Assembly (NCBI GenBank): GCA_944321765.1 | Contig: CALUMQ010000023.1 | Coordinates: 1 to 34,805, forward strand | Length of the DNA: 34,805 nucleotides | Direction of reading: 5' to 3' | Origin: an uncultured Alistipes sp. | GTDB taxonomy: Bacteria; Bacteroidota; Bacteroidia; Bacteroidales; Rikenellaceae | Part shown: positions 25,587 to 33,768 of the stretch, in pieces | Layout of the letters: each line of letters opens with the position of its first letter | Numbering within the stretch: position 1 is the first letter of the stretch | Program-made: the position numbers and the translations under genes | Notes under the pieces: model-generated | What the model was told of the DNA's origin: nothing | Database searches by the model: none | The model's input: only the letters and a program-made list of their open reading frames with translations

Positions 25587-26768
25587 TTAGGCTGCCATGG
25601 CCGGACGCGAGGGGCGGTTGTGCAACCCGATGCGGATGCTGGCCCAGGAGCAGAGGGCGCAGACGACAAAGACCGTTCCCGTGGAGAGCAGCGTGTCGCC
25701 CATGCCGACCAGCGGGGAGACGAGCCCTCCGAAGGCGAAGCAGACGGCTCCGAGCAGCGCCGAGGCCGTTCCGGCATGCTCCCGGGCGGCATCCATGGCC
25801 AGGGCCGTGGAGGAGGTGAAGGTGAGTCCCATGGCAAAGAGCAGCGCGAAGAGCAGGCTCTCATAGATCCAGAAGTTGCATCCCAGTGCCAGCGCCGCAG
25901 CTTCGGCCAGGGCGAGGAGCAGCATGCCGATGCATCCGGTTGCGGTGCTCTGTTCGGGACGGCGGAAGCGCACCGAGAGGGCCGCGGCGCTTCCGATCGC
26001 TATGGCGTTGATCGCAAAGCAGATGCTGAACTGGAAGGCCGAAAATCCGTAATGTTCCTGCACGATGAAGGGTGAGGAGGCGATATTGGCGAAGAGGACT
26101 CCCTGGGCGAATCCGAGCTGGAGCACGTAGGCACGGTACCGACGGTTGCGGAGCACCGTTCCGAAGCTGTGCAGCAGATCGCTCCAGGCCACTGCGCTGC
26201 GGCGCTCGATCGGAAGAGTTTCGCGCAGGCGGTAGCCGCCGCAGAGCAGCAGAACTCCCAGTCCAAGGAGAATGCAGAAGATCCCCTGCCATCCGATGGC
26301 GTCGCAGAAGGCACCTCCGACAATGGGGGCTGCAACGGGAGCCACGCCGTTGACGGCGCCGATGAGGGCCAGCATGCGTGTCAGCTCCACACCCGAGAAC
26401 CGGTCGGTGGCCACCGACCGGGCAATGACGATGCCTCCGGCACCTGCAATGCCCTGAAGCAGCCGCAGGGCGATGAATTGGCGGATATCGGTGACGAAGA
26501 TGCAGAGGAGCGTCGAGCCGATGAAGAGCCACAGGGCGGAGAGCAGCGGCATGCGGCGTCCGAATTTGTCGCTCAGCGGTCCGAAGAGCAGTTGTCCGAC
26601 CGCCAGACCGATCATGCTGGTTGTCAGGCCCAGCTGTACCATCGAGGAGGTCGTATGAAAATAATCCGCCATGTGGGGCAGGGTCGGAAGATACATGTCC
26701 GTCACAAAGGGGCCGAATGCCGTGAGCATGCCCAGCAGGACGAGCAGGAACGATTTGCTGTTATTCAT
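25587..26768 (-). CDS. Bcr/CflA family MFS drug efflux transporter
   Basis: 393-residue inner-membrane transporter with about 12 hydrophobic segments. The N-terminus MNNSKSFLLVLLGMLTAFGPF, TDMYLPTLPHMADYF, and the motif-A loop QLLFGPLSDKFGRRMPLL are typical of the Bcr/CflA branch (bicyclomycin, chloramphenicol and related efflux). Family membership suggests proton-driven export of small toxic compounds; the actual substrate is unknown. The start MNNSK at 26768 is chosen because the 100 residues read upstream in the same frame are Ser/Arg/Pro-rich and unlike a transporter, and a -7 box lies just before it. It ends 60 bp from the bidirectional hairpin. Confidence 0.9.
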   Translation of the reverse strand: MNNSKSFLLVLLGMLTAFGPFVTDMYLPTLPHMADYFHTTSSMVQLGLTTSMIGLAVGQLLFGPLSDKFGRRMPLLSALWLFIGSTLLCIFVTDIRQFIALRLLQGIAGAGGIVIARSVATDRFSGVELTRMLALIGAVNGVAPVAAPIVGGAFCDAIGWQGIFCILLGLGVLLLCGGYRLRETLPIERRSAVAWSDLLHSFGTVLRNRRYRAYVLQLGFAQGVLFANIASSPFIVQEHYGFSAFQFSICFAINAIAIGSAAALSVRFRRPEQSTATGCIGMLLLALAEAAALALGCNFWIYESLLFALLFAMGLTFTSSTALAMDAAREHAGTASALLGAVCFAFGGLVSPLVGMGDTLLSTGTVFVVCALCSWASIRIGLHNRPSRPAMAA

Positions 26769-26786
26769 AATGTCGTATTTGCGCTG

Positions 26787-26794
26787 CAAAAATA
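26787..26794 (-). promoter_or_regulatory. -7 box for the Bcr/CflA gene
   Basis: TATTTTTG on the minus strand, 18 bp before ATG26768, fits TAnnTTTG. No -33 TTG at the expected spacing. The remaining gap up to 26929 shows no gene that I can support. Confidence 0.5.
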
Positions 26795-26929
26795 CGGAGG
26801 ATCTTCCCCTTGGTGTTGGTCGTTTGTTCAGGGGTTTTGTCGCTTTTCGGAACTGCTCCTGCGCCCCGAGTCCCCGGTTTCCGCCCGGCCGTCGTCCTGT
26901 CGAGATCCATGCTGCGGACGAAACGCCGC

Positions 26930-26959
26930 ACGCCCCGGAATCGAAAGACTCCGGGGCGT
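26930..26959 (-). terminator. Hairpin after the UDP-glucose dehydrogenase gene
   Basis: ACGCCCCGGA (26930-26939) pairs perfectly with TCCGGGGCGT (26950-26959) across a 10-base loop, 26 bp past the stop codon. The T-run is short (CGTTTCG), so it is a probable rather than certain terminator. Confidence 0.55.
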
Positions 26960-26985
26960 GTGACGTTGTTCGCTTCGGCGGTTCG

Positions 26986-28302
26986 CTATTTGCCGATTCC
27001 CAGGTAGCGGAATCCTGCCGCCAGGGCCTCCTGCTTGTCGAAGATGTTGCGTCCGTCGATGATCGCATTGCCGCGCATCTCGCTGCGCAGCAGCGTCCAG
27101 TCAGGCATGCGGAACTCCTTCCATTCGGTCAGCAGCACCAGCGCGTCGGCTCCCTTCGTGGCGTCGTATTTCGAGCGTTCGTAGCGGATTTCACGTCCGG
27201 CCATGCGTCGGCGGCATTCGTCCATCGCCACCGGGTCGTAGACGCTCACCGCGGCGCCGGCTTCGAGCAGCTGGTCGATCACCACCAGAGCCGGAGCCTC
27301 GCGCATGTCGTCGGTCTCGGGCTTGAACGACAAACCCCAGATGGCGATCTTCCGTCCGCGAAGCTCTCCCTCCAGCGCCAGACGCAGCTTCTCGACGACG
27401 ATGCTTTTCTGCGCCTCGTTGACCCGTTCGACGGCCTCGATTACCTGCATGGCGTAACCGTATTCGCGGCCCGTATGCGCCAGGGCCTTCACATCCTTCG
27501 GGAAGCAGGAGCCTCCGTAGCCGCAACCGGGGTAGAGGAACTTCGTGCCGATGCGGGCGTCGGAGCCGATGCCCTTGCGCACCATCTCCACGTCGGCACC
27601 CACGCGGTCGCAGAGGTTGGCGATGTCGTTCATGAACGAGATGCGCGTGGCCAGCATGGCGTTGGCGGCATATTTGGTCATCTCGGCCGAGGAAATGTCC
27701 ATGAAGAGCACCCGGAAGTTGTTGATCAGGAAGGGACGGTAGAGTTTGGCCATCAGTTCGCGGGCACGGTCGCTGTCGACGCCGACGACCACTCGGTCTG
27801 GCGACATGAAGTCCTTGATGGCATTCCCCTCCTTGAGAAACTCCGGATTCGAGGCGACGTCGAACGGCACTTCGCAGCCGCGGCGTGCAAGCTCCTCCTC
27901 GATGACGGCCCTTACCTTGCGGGCCGTACCCACCGGAACGGTGCTCTTGGTCACCAGTACGGTGTATTTGTTGATGTGGCGTCCGAAGGTCCGGGCCACC
28001 TCCAGCACGTACTTCAGGTCGGCCGAACCGTCCTCGTCGGGAGGGGTTCCCACGGCCGAGAAGACCACCTCGACGCTGTCGAGGCACTCCCGCAGGTCGG
28101 TGGTGAAGTGCAGACGCCCCGCCTCGACGTTGCGGCGAACGAGTTCGTCGAGTCCCGGTTCATAAATGGGGATCTTTCCGGCGTTGAGTGCCTCGATCTT
28201 CTTCGTGTCGGTATCGACGCACGTGATGTCAAGCCCCATCTCGGCGAAGCACGTTCCCGAGACGAGTCCTACATATCCGGTTCCTACGATGGCGATTTTC
28301 AT
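26986..28302 (-). CDS. ugd: UDP-glucose 6-dehydrogenase
   Basis: 438-residue NAD-dependent enzyme that oxidises UDP-glucose to UDP-glucuronate, a precursor for capsule and other surface polysaccharides. The Rossmann motif MKIAIVGTGYVGLV opens the protein. The catalytic cysteine lies in YPGCGYGGSCFPKDVKAL, and the C-terminal NAD/UDP-binding half has LSFKPETDDMREAPAL. Start ATG28302 is chosen because the GTGYVGLV fold begins directly; a longer start adds 13 charged residues (PVYRPRTEKIKR) not seen in the family. It lies 81 bp downstream of the flavodiiron gene on the same strand, separated by a GC-rich hairpin. There is no surface-polysaccharide cluster adjacent in this window. Confidence 0.94.
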   Translation of the reverse strand: MKIAIVGTGYVGLVSGTCFAEMGLDITCVDTDTKKIEALNAGKIPIYEPGLDELVRRNVEAGRLHFTTDLRECLDSVEVVFSAVGTPPDEDGSADLKYVLEVARTFGRHINKYTVLVTKSTVPVGTARKVRAVIEEELARRGCEVPFDVASNPEFLKEGNAIKDFMSPDRVVVGVDSDRARELMAKLYRPFLINNFRVLFMDISSAEMTKYAANAMLATRISFMNDIANLCDRVGADVEMVRKGIGSDARIGTKFLYPGCGYGGSCFPKDVKALAHTGREYGYAMQVIEAVERVNEAQKSIVVEKLRLALEGELRGRKIAIWGLSFKPETDDMREAPALVVIDQLLEAGAAVSVYDPVAMDECRRRMAGREIRYERSKYDATKGADALVLLTEWKEFRMPDWTLLRSEMRGNAIIDGRNIFDKQEALAAGFRYLGIGK

Positions 28303-28334
28303 CCTCTTTATCTTTTCGGTCCTTGGTCGGTACA

Positions 28335-28371
28335 CCGGCATCCACCCCCCTCCCTTGGGGGGCGGTGCCGG
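28335..28371 (-). terminator. GC-rich hairpin between the flavodiiron gene and ugd
   Basis: CCGGCA/TGCCGG (28335-28340 with 28366-28371) and an inner CCCCCC/GGGGGG (28345-28350 with 28357-28362) form a two-part stem 12 bp after the flavodiiron stop codon. There is no T-run on the minus strand, so it could terminate weakly or stabilise the upstream mRNA. Confidence 0.45.
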
Positions 28372-28383
28372 GCGTGTCGCAGA

Positions 28384-29577
28384 TTACGCTTCACATTCGC
28401 CTTTCCCGGCGACACGGGCGGCCAGTCGGTGGCACGCCTCGTACTGGCTTTCGGAGAATCCCTGCTTCATCTCGATCGGAGGGCAGACGGGCTCCCACTT
28501 CATCCGCTGGACGAATTCGCCCATCTGCCGCACGGCGGCTCCGGCCCAGCAGAACGATCCGAAGAATCCGAATCGGCGCGAAGGAATGTTGCGGGCAGCG
28601 AGACGTTCGAGCAGTTCGGCGACGGGCGGGAAGAGTCCTCCGTTGTAGGTCGGGCTGCCCACGAGCAGCGTGTCGAAGCGGAAGATGTCGCGCAGGACAA
28701 CCGAGGGATCGGTGTAGGAGAGATTGTAGACGCGGATCGGATGCACGCCCTGATCGGCCAGTTCACGGGCGATGCGCTCGGCCATCTGTCCCGTGTTGCC
28801 GTACATCGAGGCGTAGGCCACGACTACACCCGGTTCGCCCTCGTAGCGGCTCAACCGGTCGTAGGTGTCCATCACGCGGTCGATCTGCTGCTGCCATACG
28901 GGGCCGTGCGTCGGACAGATCGTCTCCACGGGCAGTGTGCGGACCTTTTGCAGGGCTTTCTGCACGGGAACGCCGTATTTGCCCACGATGCAGGCGTAAT
29001 AGCGGCGCATTTCATCCCAGAAGTGCTCGGTCTCGAGCTGTGAATCGGTAATGCCTCCGTCGAGGGCCCCGAAGGTTCCGAAGGCGTCGCCGGAGAAGAT
29101 TGCGCGACGCTCGGGGCACCACGTGGCCATCGTTTCGGGCCAGTGGACCATCGGAATGAGGTGGAACGAGAGGCTCAGACCTCCCAGATCGAGCCGATCC
29201 CCCTCCTTGACTTCGAACGTGCGGTCGTCGATGCCGTAGAATCCCTTCACCATCTGCAGCGTCTTGGCATTCCCGACGATCTGCAATTCGGGGTAGAGTC
29301 GCCGCAGGGCGACGATCGACGACGAATGGTCGGGCTCCATATGGTTGACCACCAGGTAGTCGATCTTGCGCTCGCCGATGATTTCGCGGATGTTGGCCTC
29401 GAGCTGGCTGCCGTATGAGGCTTCGACGGTGTCGATGAGGGCGATCTTCTCGCCGACGACCAGATAGGCGTTGTACGAAACGCCGTAGGGAAGCGACCAA
29501 AGTCCTTCGAAACGGGTCGTCGTGCGGTCGTTCACGCCGACGTAGTGAATTCCTGGAAGGATTTCCGTAATGTTCAT
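28384..29577 (-). CDS. FprA-type flavodiiron protein
   Basis: 397-residue cytoplasmic A-type flavoprotein: metallo-beta-lactamase-like diiron domain (about 1-250) plus flavodoxin domain (about 255-397). Diiron ligands are visible: His79, Glu81 and Asp83 in HMEPDHSSS, His in PMVHWPETM, Asp in IFSGDAFGTFG, and His in CPTHGPVW. The FMN loop is YASMYGNTGQMAERIA. Such proteins reduce O2 to water or NO to N2O and protect anaerobes from oxygen and nitric oxide. No rubredoxin domain is fused, so an external electron donor is needed. All ligands look intact. A -7 box lies about 100 bp upstream; ugd follows downstream. Confidence 0.93.
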   Translation of the reverse strand: MNITEILPGIHYVGVNDRTTTRFEGLWSLPYGVSYNAYLVVGEKIALIDTVEASYGSQLEANIREIIGERKIDYLVVNHMEPDHSSSIVALRRLYPELQIVGNAKTLQMVKGFYGIDDRTFEVKEGDRLDLGGLSLSFHLIPMVHWPETMATWCPERRAIFSGDAFGTFGALDGGITDSQLETEHFWDEMRRYYACIVGKYGVPVQKALQKVRTLPVETICPTHGPVWQQQIDRVMDTYDRLSRYEGEPGVVVAYASMYGNTGQMAERIARELADQGVHPIRVYNLSYTDPSVVLRDIFRFDTLLVGSPTYNGGLFPPVAELLERLAARNIPSRRFGFFGSFCWAGAAVRQMGEFVQRMKWEPVCPPIEMKQGFSESQYEACHRLAARVAGKGECEA

Positions 29578-29680
29578 GGTTCGAAACGTTTATTGACGGG
29601 CGGAATGTGGATGGGATGCTGCGGCTTCCGTCATCCTCCGTGCGCCGTATCGTTTGACGGATAGATTGTTTTGTTTGCCG

Positions 29681-29688
29681 CAAAGATA
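29681..29688 (-). promoter_or_regulatory. -7 box for the flavodiiron gene
   Basis: TATCTTTG on the minus strand matches TAnnTTTG, about 104 nt upstream of ATG29577. No -33 TTG at 19-21 bp. The leader between 29578 and 29680 shows no gene. Confidence 0.55.
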
Positions 29689-29719
29689 GCCTTTTTTTGT
29701 GGATCGTCCCACTGCGCGC

Positions 29720-29753
29720 AAAAAAATATGCGGGATCCGGAGATCCCGCATAT
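29720..29753 (-). terminator. Intrinsic terminator after the M64 peptidase gene
   Basis: On the minus strand ATATGCGGGATC and GATCCCGCATAT form a 12-bp perfect stem with a TCCG loop, followed by a run of T (plus-strand A-run 29720-29726). It lies 16 bp past the M64 stop and marks the end of the Sus-like transcript. Confidence 0.88.
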
Positions 29754-29768
29754 CTGAATGGCGGATTG

Positions 29769-31652
29769 TTACTTGTTGATGAGAATCGGCGGGGCCAGCG
29801 GCACGAACTGCTCCGGAGCACGGGTTGCCCGGGTGTTGTCGCTTTTGACCTTGTCGTTGGCCAGGAAGGAGCTCATGCTGAAGGTCGTTCCCGAGGCCCG
29901 GCAGATACGGCGGACGATGGCCTCGCGCGAAGGGGCGTTGTAGTAGGCGCGGTTGTCCTCCATGCAGCTGATGTACTCCGGGCGCCATACACCCAATCCG
30001 TAGAGACAGGCACCCTCGTAGAGACCTACCGCTTCGTATCCCGAAGTGGAGAAGTACTGCTTCCAGTGCACCTGCGAACGGTCGTTGGTCAGCGAGATGT
30101 TGTAGCCGTAGTAGGGGTCTATCGCCCTCCACTGGGTAATCTGCTCCTTTTCGCTTTCGGGTAGCGAAGAGTTGTAGTAACGATACTCGTCGAGCAGCCG
30201 TCCGAAGCCGTGGCCGCCGCCCTCGTGCGAGACGACGGCACCGAAGCTCGGGCCCGCCGGACACATCGACACGGAGCGTCCGGTGCTCTCCATCAGACAT
30301 GTTCCGGCGTAGACGTTGAGGTTGATGAGCAGCAGTACCGTCGTGTTGCGGAGCACCTCGTCGGTCACTCCCGGAACATTCAGCGCATAGGAGAAGACTC
30401 TATCGTAGTTGCACGACGTTCCGGTGCTGTTGCCACCCTCGAGGGTGGCATTGAATGCCGTGTTGCGGGTCTGGGCCTTGCATCCCGACATGTCCTTCAG
30501 CACGGTGGCGCCGCGCTCCTGGGAGTAGACCGCCACGGTCGAAATGCGGAAGTAGTTGCGGTAGGTCGTGAACGGCTCGACGCCGAAGAAGGCCTCGATG
30601 GCCTGCTCGACATGCTGGTCAAAGGTCCCGCCCGCCACATAGTCGTCGGCAATGTATCCGTCACCCATGATGACCAGTTGAACAGGCATCGGGGCTCCGG
30701 CCGTTTCGGTCTGCCAACGGGTGATCTCTCCGTCGGCATAGGCTCCCCCTTCTCCGGTCGTGAAGCTCCGCGTAACGCTCTCGGTCTTGCCTCCGAAGGC
30801 GTCCGACGCCTCGACTTTCCAGATGTAGGCCGTGTTTTTGTTCAGCAGGTTCTGCAGTTTGATACTCGTCTCCGACGTCGTGGCCGTGGTCCACGAGGTG
30901 CCGTTGTTGCCTGAAACCATCAGTTTGTAGGTCAGCTCGTCCCCGTCGGGATCGGTGGCTGCACGCCATTGGAACGTCGCATTGACCATCACATCGGCCG
31001 CATTCTCTTCGGGCGAGAGCAGCTCGGGAGCCTCCGGTGCCGTATTGGGCATCGACTGGCTCACGGTGAGCATCGAGAAGGTGTTGCCGTAGTTGAGCGT
31101 CAGCAGCTGCTTGCTGCGCGGCGTGCGGTCGGTGAAGGGCTTGGGCGTAAAGGTGACCCGGGTTGCTCCGCTGGTTCCGCTTTTCGGCGAAATCTCCAGC
31201 CACGAGGCCTTTTCGGGAATGACGATCTCCCAGTCGTATTTCGTCGTGATGGTGGCCTCGATCGGTGTGCCGTCACTGTCAAACTCAAAGGTGTACTGGC
31301 TGATGTTGAAGTCGACACCCTCCTGCGTCACCTTGATCTCCTTCTTCAGATCTGCGGCGGTGAATTGAATGGTGCCGGAGCGTTCGAGTCCCTCGTTGCT
31401 TTCGGGGGTGACGCTGACGGTCGTGTTGCCGCTTCCCGTGCTCGGCGAAAGCGTGAGCCACTCGGGAGCCGTCGCCGTCCATTCGAGGTTGGAGTTTACC
31501 GTGACGGAGGCGGCTCTGCCGTCGGCAGTGAACGTCAGCTCCTCGACCGAAACGTTCAGCACGTTGGCGTCGTCGGATTTGCTGCACGACGCGGCGCCCA
31601 GAATCAGCAGCGTCCACATCGTGACGTACGTCGTGTAAAGGATCTTTTTCAT
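29769..31652 (-). CDS. M64 family metallopeptidase lipoprotein with BACON and Fn3 domains
   Basis: 627-residue exported lipoprotein. The signal ends in LLILGAASC with Cys near residue 23, followed by SKSDD, an acidic stretch like the lipoprotein export signal that sends Bacteroidota lipoproteins to the cell surface. Two BACON-type beta domains (about 30-110 and 115-205) share the pattern W-x-SPxSG. An Fn3-like domain follows at about 210-300 (PELLSPEENAADV...WKVEASDAFGG). The peptidase domain (about 320-605) has VVSHEGGGHGFGRLLDEY, the M64 (IgA peptidase-type) zinc segment, with the first His near residue 476. The spacing is HExxxH rather than HExxH. BACON domains are thought to bind carbohydrate or mucin, so a glycoprotein substrate is inferred. 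The gene lies 15 bp after a small lipoprotein gene. Confidence 0.88.
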   Translation of the reverse strand: MKKILYTTYVTMWTLLILGAASCSKSDDANVLNVSVEELTFTADGRAASVTVNSNLEWTATAPEWLTLSPSTGSGNTTVSVTPESNEGLERSGTIQFTAADLKKEIKVTQEGVDFNISQYTFEFDSDGTPIEATITTKYDWEIVIPEKASWLEISPKSGTSGATRVTFTPKPFTDRTPRSKQLLTLNYGNTFSMLTVSQSMPNTAPEAPELLSPEENAADVMVNATFQWRAATDPDGDELTYKLMVSGNNGTSWTTATTSETSIKLQNLLNKNTAYIWKVEASDAFGGKTESVTRSFTTGEGGAYADGEITRWQTETAGAPMPVQLVIMGDGYIADDYVAGGTFDQHVEQAIEAFFGVEPFTTYRNYFRISTVAVYSQERGATVLKDMSGCKAQTRNTAFNATLEGGNSTGTSCNYDRVFSYALNVPGVTDEVLRNTTVLLLINLNVYAGTCLMESTGRSVSMCPAGPSFGAVVSHEGGGHGFGRLLDEYRYYNSSLPESEKEQITQWRAIDPYYGYNISLTNDRSQVHWKQYFSTSGYEAVGLYEGACLYGLGVWRPEYISCMEDNRAYYNAPSREAIVRRICRASGTTFSMSSFLANDKVKSDNTRATRAPEQFVPLAPPILINK

Positions 31653-31667
31653 GTCAGTCGAAATCGG

Positions 31668-31979
31668 CTATTGGTTGGTATGGTCGGTGGATGTCTTCTC
31701 GCTCCGGGTCTCCACCGGAAGATGCTTGACCAGCGCGTCGCACAACTCCTGCAGCGCCTTGGTCTTCATCAGCAGCGAGTCGAAAACGTTGCGCTGAACG
31801 ACGACGTAGCGTTCGTCGGCACGCTGGCGGAGCAGTTCGTACTCCTGGCGCGAGATCGTAATCAGCGAGTCGTTCCGGCTGCTCTCTGCTCCGGCACCCC
31901 GTGAGGCGGCGCATTGCCCGAACAGCAGAGGCGTCGAGAACAAAACGATGGCTGTCAGAGCCTTGATGCGTGGTTTCAT
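31668..31979 (-). CDS. Small lipoprotein of unknown function
   Basis: 103 residues, not recognised. The signal MKPRIKALTAIVLFSTPLLFGQC has a lipobox FGQC with Cys at residue 23. The residues after Cys (AASRG) are not acidic, so it probably stays on the periplasmic side, unlike its neighbours. The middle (RQEYELLRQRADERYVVVQRNVFDSLLMKTKALQELC) is helical with heptad-like leucine and valine spacing. The tail is polar. It precedes the M64 gene by 15 bp on the same strand, so the two are cotranscribed. Only a hairpin, and no promoter box, separates it from the 557-residue lipoprotein gene upstream. Confidence 0.75.
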   Translation of the reverse strand: MKPRIKALTAIVLFSTPLLFGQCAASRGAGAESSRNDSLITISRQEYELLRQRADERYVVVQRNVFDSLLMKTKALQELCDALVKHLPVETRSEKTSTDHTNQ

Positions 31980-31995
31980 AAGCGTTGCTTTATGG

Positions 31996-32036
31996 ACGAC
32001 AAAGCCTTCCCGCCGGCAGCGGGAAGGTTTTGTCGT
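31996..32036 (-). terminator. 18-bp stem-loop inside the Sus-like gene cluster
   Basis: ACGACAAA/TTTGTCGT and CCTTCCCGC/GCGGGAAGG, joined by one G-T wobble, form an 18-bp stem with a CGGCA loop. It lies 28 bp past the stop of the 557-residue lipoprotein gene. There is no T-run on the minus strand and no TAnnTTTG box before the next gene, so read-through or RNA processing is as likely as full termination. Confidence 0.6.
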
Positions 32037-32063
32037 TTGGTGTTGTTGGTAGTTGTCCAGGGA

Positions 32064-33737
32064 CTATTTTCTGGAAAATCCGCCCAGCGGCGTCGAGAGA
32101 GCCTTGTAGACCTGAGCCTTGCTCGGAGCCTTGGCCGTTCCTGTCATCTCATCCTCCGGAACAAACGTCATCTTGCCGTCCGTGATGAAGTCGTAGGGGG
32201 CTACGTAAGCTCCGCTTGCACTCTCGTTGATGCTGTATTCGAAATAGGAGATATCGGTCAGGTATCCGTTCTCATCGAAGGTCGCCGTGATCGGCTCCCT
32301 TCCCGAGGCGCCTCCGCCCCAGAATACCATGAAGTATTGGCCTTCGGGGTCGTAGTCGTAGAATCCCATGCTGAATGCGGATCCGTTGTAGAGCGATCCG
32401 TTGTAGAGGAATCTTCCGTCGAATACGATCTGGTTGGTTGAATAGTCCACGGTACCCACGAGATCCGGCATGGCAAAGCCTCCGAACCAGCCGAACCAGT
32501 CGGCGTGGAGAACGTATTCACCACCTGCGTACGCTTCGAGGTAGGATACAAAAGGCGTGCCGCTGTCGGGATTCACCACAGCGTTGCCGCCGCTCGTGTA
32601 GCTGATCAGGTAGTATCCGGATTTGATCTCAACCTGGTAGTTCGAGTAGCGCAGGGCGTCGGTGCTTACCGTAAGGGCGGCCGATTCGTTGGCCCAGGCG
32701 TCGAAGAAGGCACCCTGGACAAACTGCACGTCGAATGCTCCCGAGGGAACTTTCGGAAGAGCTACCTTTACCGTCCGCATGTCGGACTCCAGCGTGAAGG
32801 AGCTGTTGAGGTACATGATTCCCGTCGACTCCTTGTAGACGACCTGTACGCTGTTGCTCTTTCCGTTGTCGTAGACGTCGAACGGGAAGACAAGCGTGAT
32901 GGTCGCCGTTGGCTGGTTGAAGTCATCCTCATCGGTCTGGGCGACGAAGTAGCTGCTCTCGATCGGGAAATCGACGTTTTCATCGTCCCAGCCGATACCG
33001 ACGTAGTCGAACTTGTTGTTGTCCCAGCCCGAATTGATGGCGGCAGCCTTGTTGCCCGAGGCATCTTCGAAGAGGCCTTCGGTGATGTTGACGATGTATC
33101 CTGCGCCGTTTGCGGGTTTCGGGCAGACGATCGTGGCCACATTCCCTTCGGTGGTGATGTTCTCGCCCGGGATGGCTACCGGCTCAAGCATCTCGCCGAG
33201 GCCCCATTGAATGTAGGTTACCGTGGCGCTTCCGCTCGTCCCGACCTTGACCGGCTCCGAGTAGGTGATCGTTACCGTGTTGCCGCTGGGTTCAAACGAT
33301 TGTGCCACGGGGGCAATGGTGTCGTCGACATGTACGTCGAGCGATACGACCTTACCGAGCAGACCGGTCGACGTAATGGCCGCTGCAAAGATCTGATAGG
33401 TCGTGGCAGACTTGCACGCAACGGTGACGTTCTGCGAGGCAGCATCCGACACGTTGAAAGCTCCGGTCTGATAGGCTCCGCTCACCTCGTCGATGACGAT
33501 GTCGTGGGCAATCGGGGCGGTGTTTCCCTCACCCTCAAACACGGCATAGGCATACTGCGAGGCACCCTCCGATGCGGCGATCGTGAAGGAGAATTCCGCA
33601 TCGGTGACCGTTCCGGCGGTCAGCGTGACCGTCGGTTTCGGCTTGTTCTGGTTCTGCGTGCTCAACTCGTCGTCGGTGCATCCGATGAAGAGTCCGGCTG
33701 CGGCGATGAACATCGCAAGATATTTGATATTTTTCAT
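32064..33737 (-). CDS. Surface-type lipoprotein, Sus-locus associated, unknown function
   Basis: 557 residues. The lipoprotein signal MKNIKYLAMFIAAAGLFIGC is followed by TDDE, an acidic surface-export-like sequence. The N-terminal part (about 35-135, VTLTAGTVTDAEFSFTIAA...) resembles an Fn3-like domain. The next (about 140-240, TIAPVAQSFEPSGNTVTITYSEPV) resembles a bacterial Ig-like/SbsA-type domain. The C-terminal half is rich in Tyr, Phe, Gly and Trp (for example HADWFGWFGGF), as in beta-sandwich binding proteins; I see no catalytic motif. It sits between the Calx-beta-like lipoprotein gene (31 bp upstream) and the small lipoprotein gene, so a substrate-binding role in the same system is inferred. 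It is not a SusE or SusF that I can name. Confidence 0.8.
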   Translation of the reverse strand: MKNIKYLAMFIAAAGLFIGCTDDELSTQNQNKPKPTVTLTAGTVTDAEFSFTIAASEGASQYAYAVFEGEGNTAPIAHDIVIDEVSGAYQTGAFNVSDAASQNVTVACKSATTYQIFAAAITSTGLLGKVVSLDVHVDDTIAPVAQSFEPSGNTVTITYSEPVKVGTSGSATVTYIQWGLGEMLEPVAIPGENITTEGNVATIVCPKPANGAGYIVNITEGLFEDASGNKAAAINSGWDNNKFDYVGIGWDDENVDFPIESSYFVAQTDEDDFNQPTATITLVFPFDVYDNGKSNSVQVVYKESTGIMYLNSSFTLESDMRTVKVALPKVPSGAFDVQFVQGAFFDAWANESAALTVSTDALRYSNYQVEIKSGYYLISYTSGGNAVVNPDSGTPFVSYLEAYAGGEYVLHADWFGWFGGFAMPDLVGTVDYSTNQIVFDGRFLYNGSLYNGSAFSMGFYDYDPEGQYFMVFWGGGASGREPITATFDENGYLTDISYFEYSINESASGAYVAPYDFITDGKMTFVPEDEMTGTAKAPSKAQVYKALSTPLGGFSRK

Positions 33738-33768
33738 AATCGCTGTTTGTTAATTTTCGTTGATGCAA

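Noticed and set aside
26671-29043. A 790-codon plus-strand frame opposite ugd and the flavodiiron gene
   Set aside because: It overlaps the Rossmann and diiron motifs of the real genes and has shadow-type composition.
25587-29577. Bcr/CflA, ugd and flavodiiron genes as a resistance or stress island
   Set aside because: They are separated by hairpins, the efflux and flavodiiron genes each have their own -7 box, and no mobile-element features are present; common chromosomal genes explain them.
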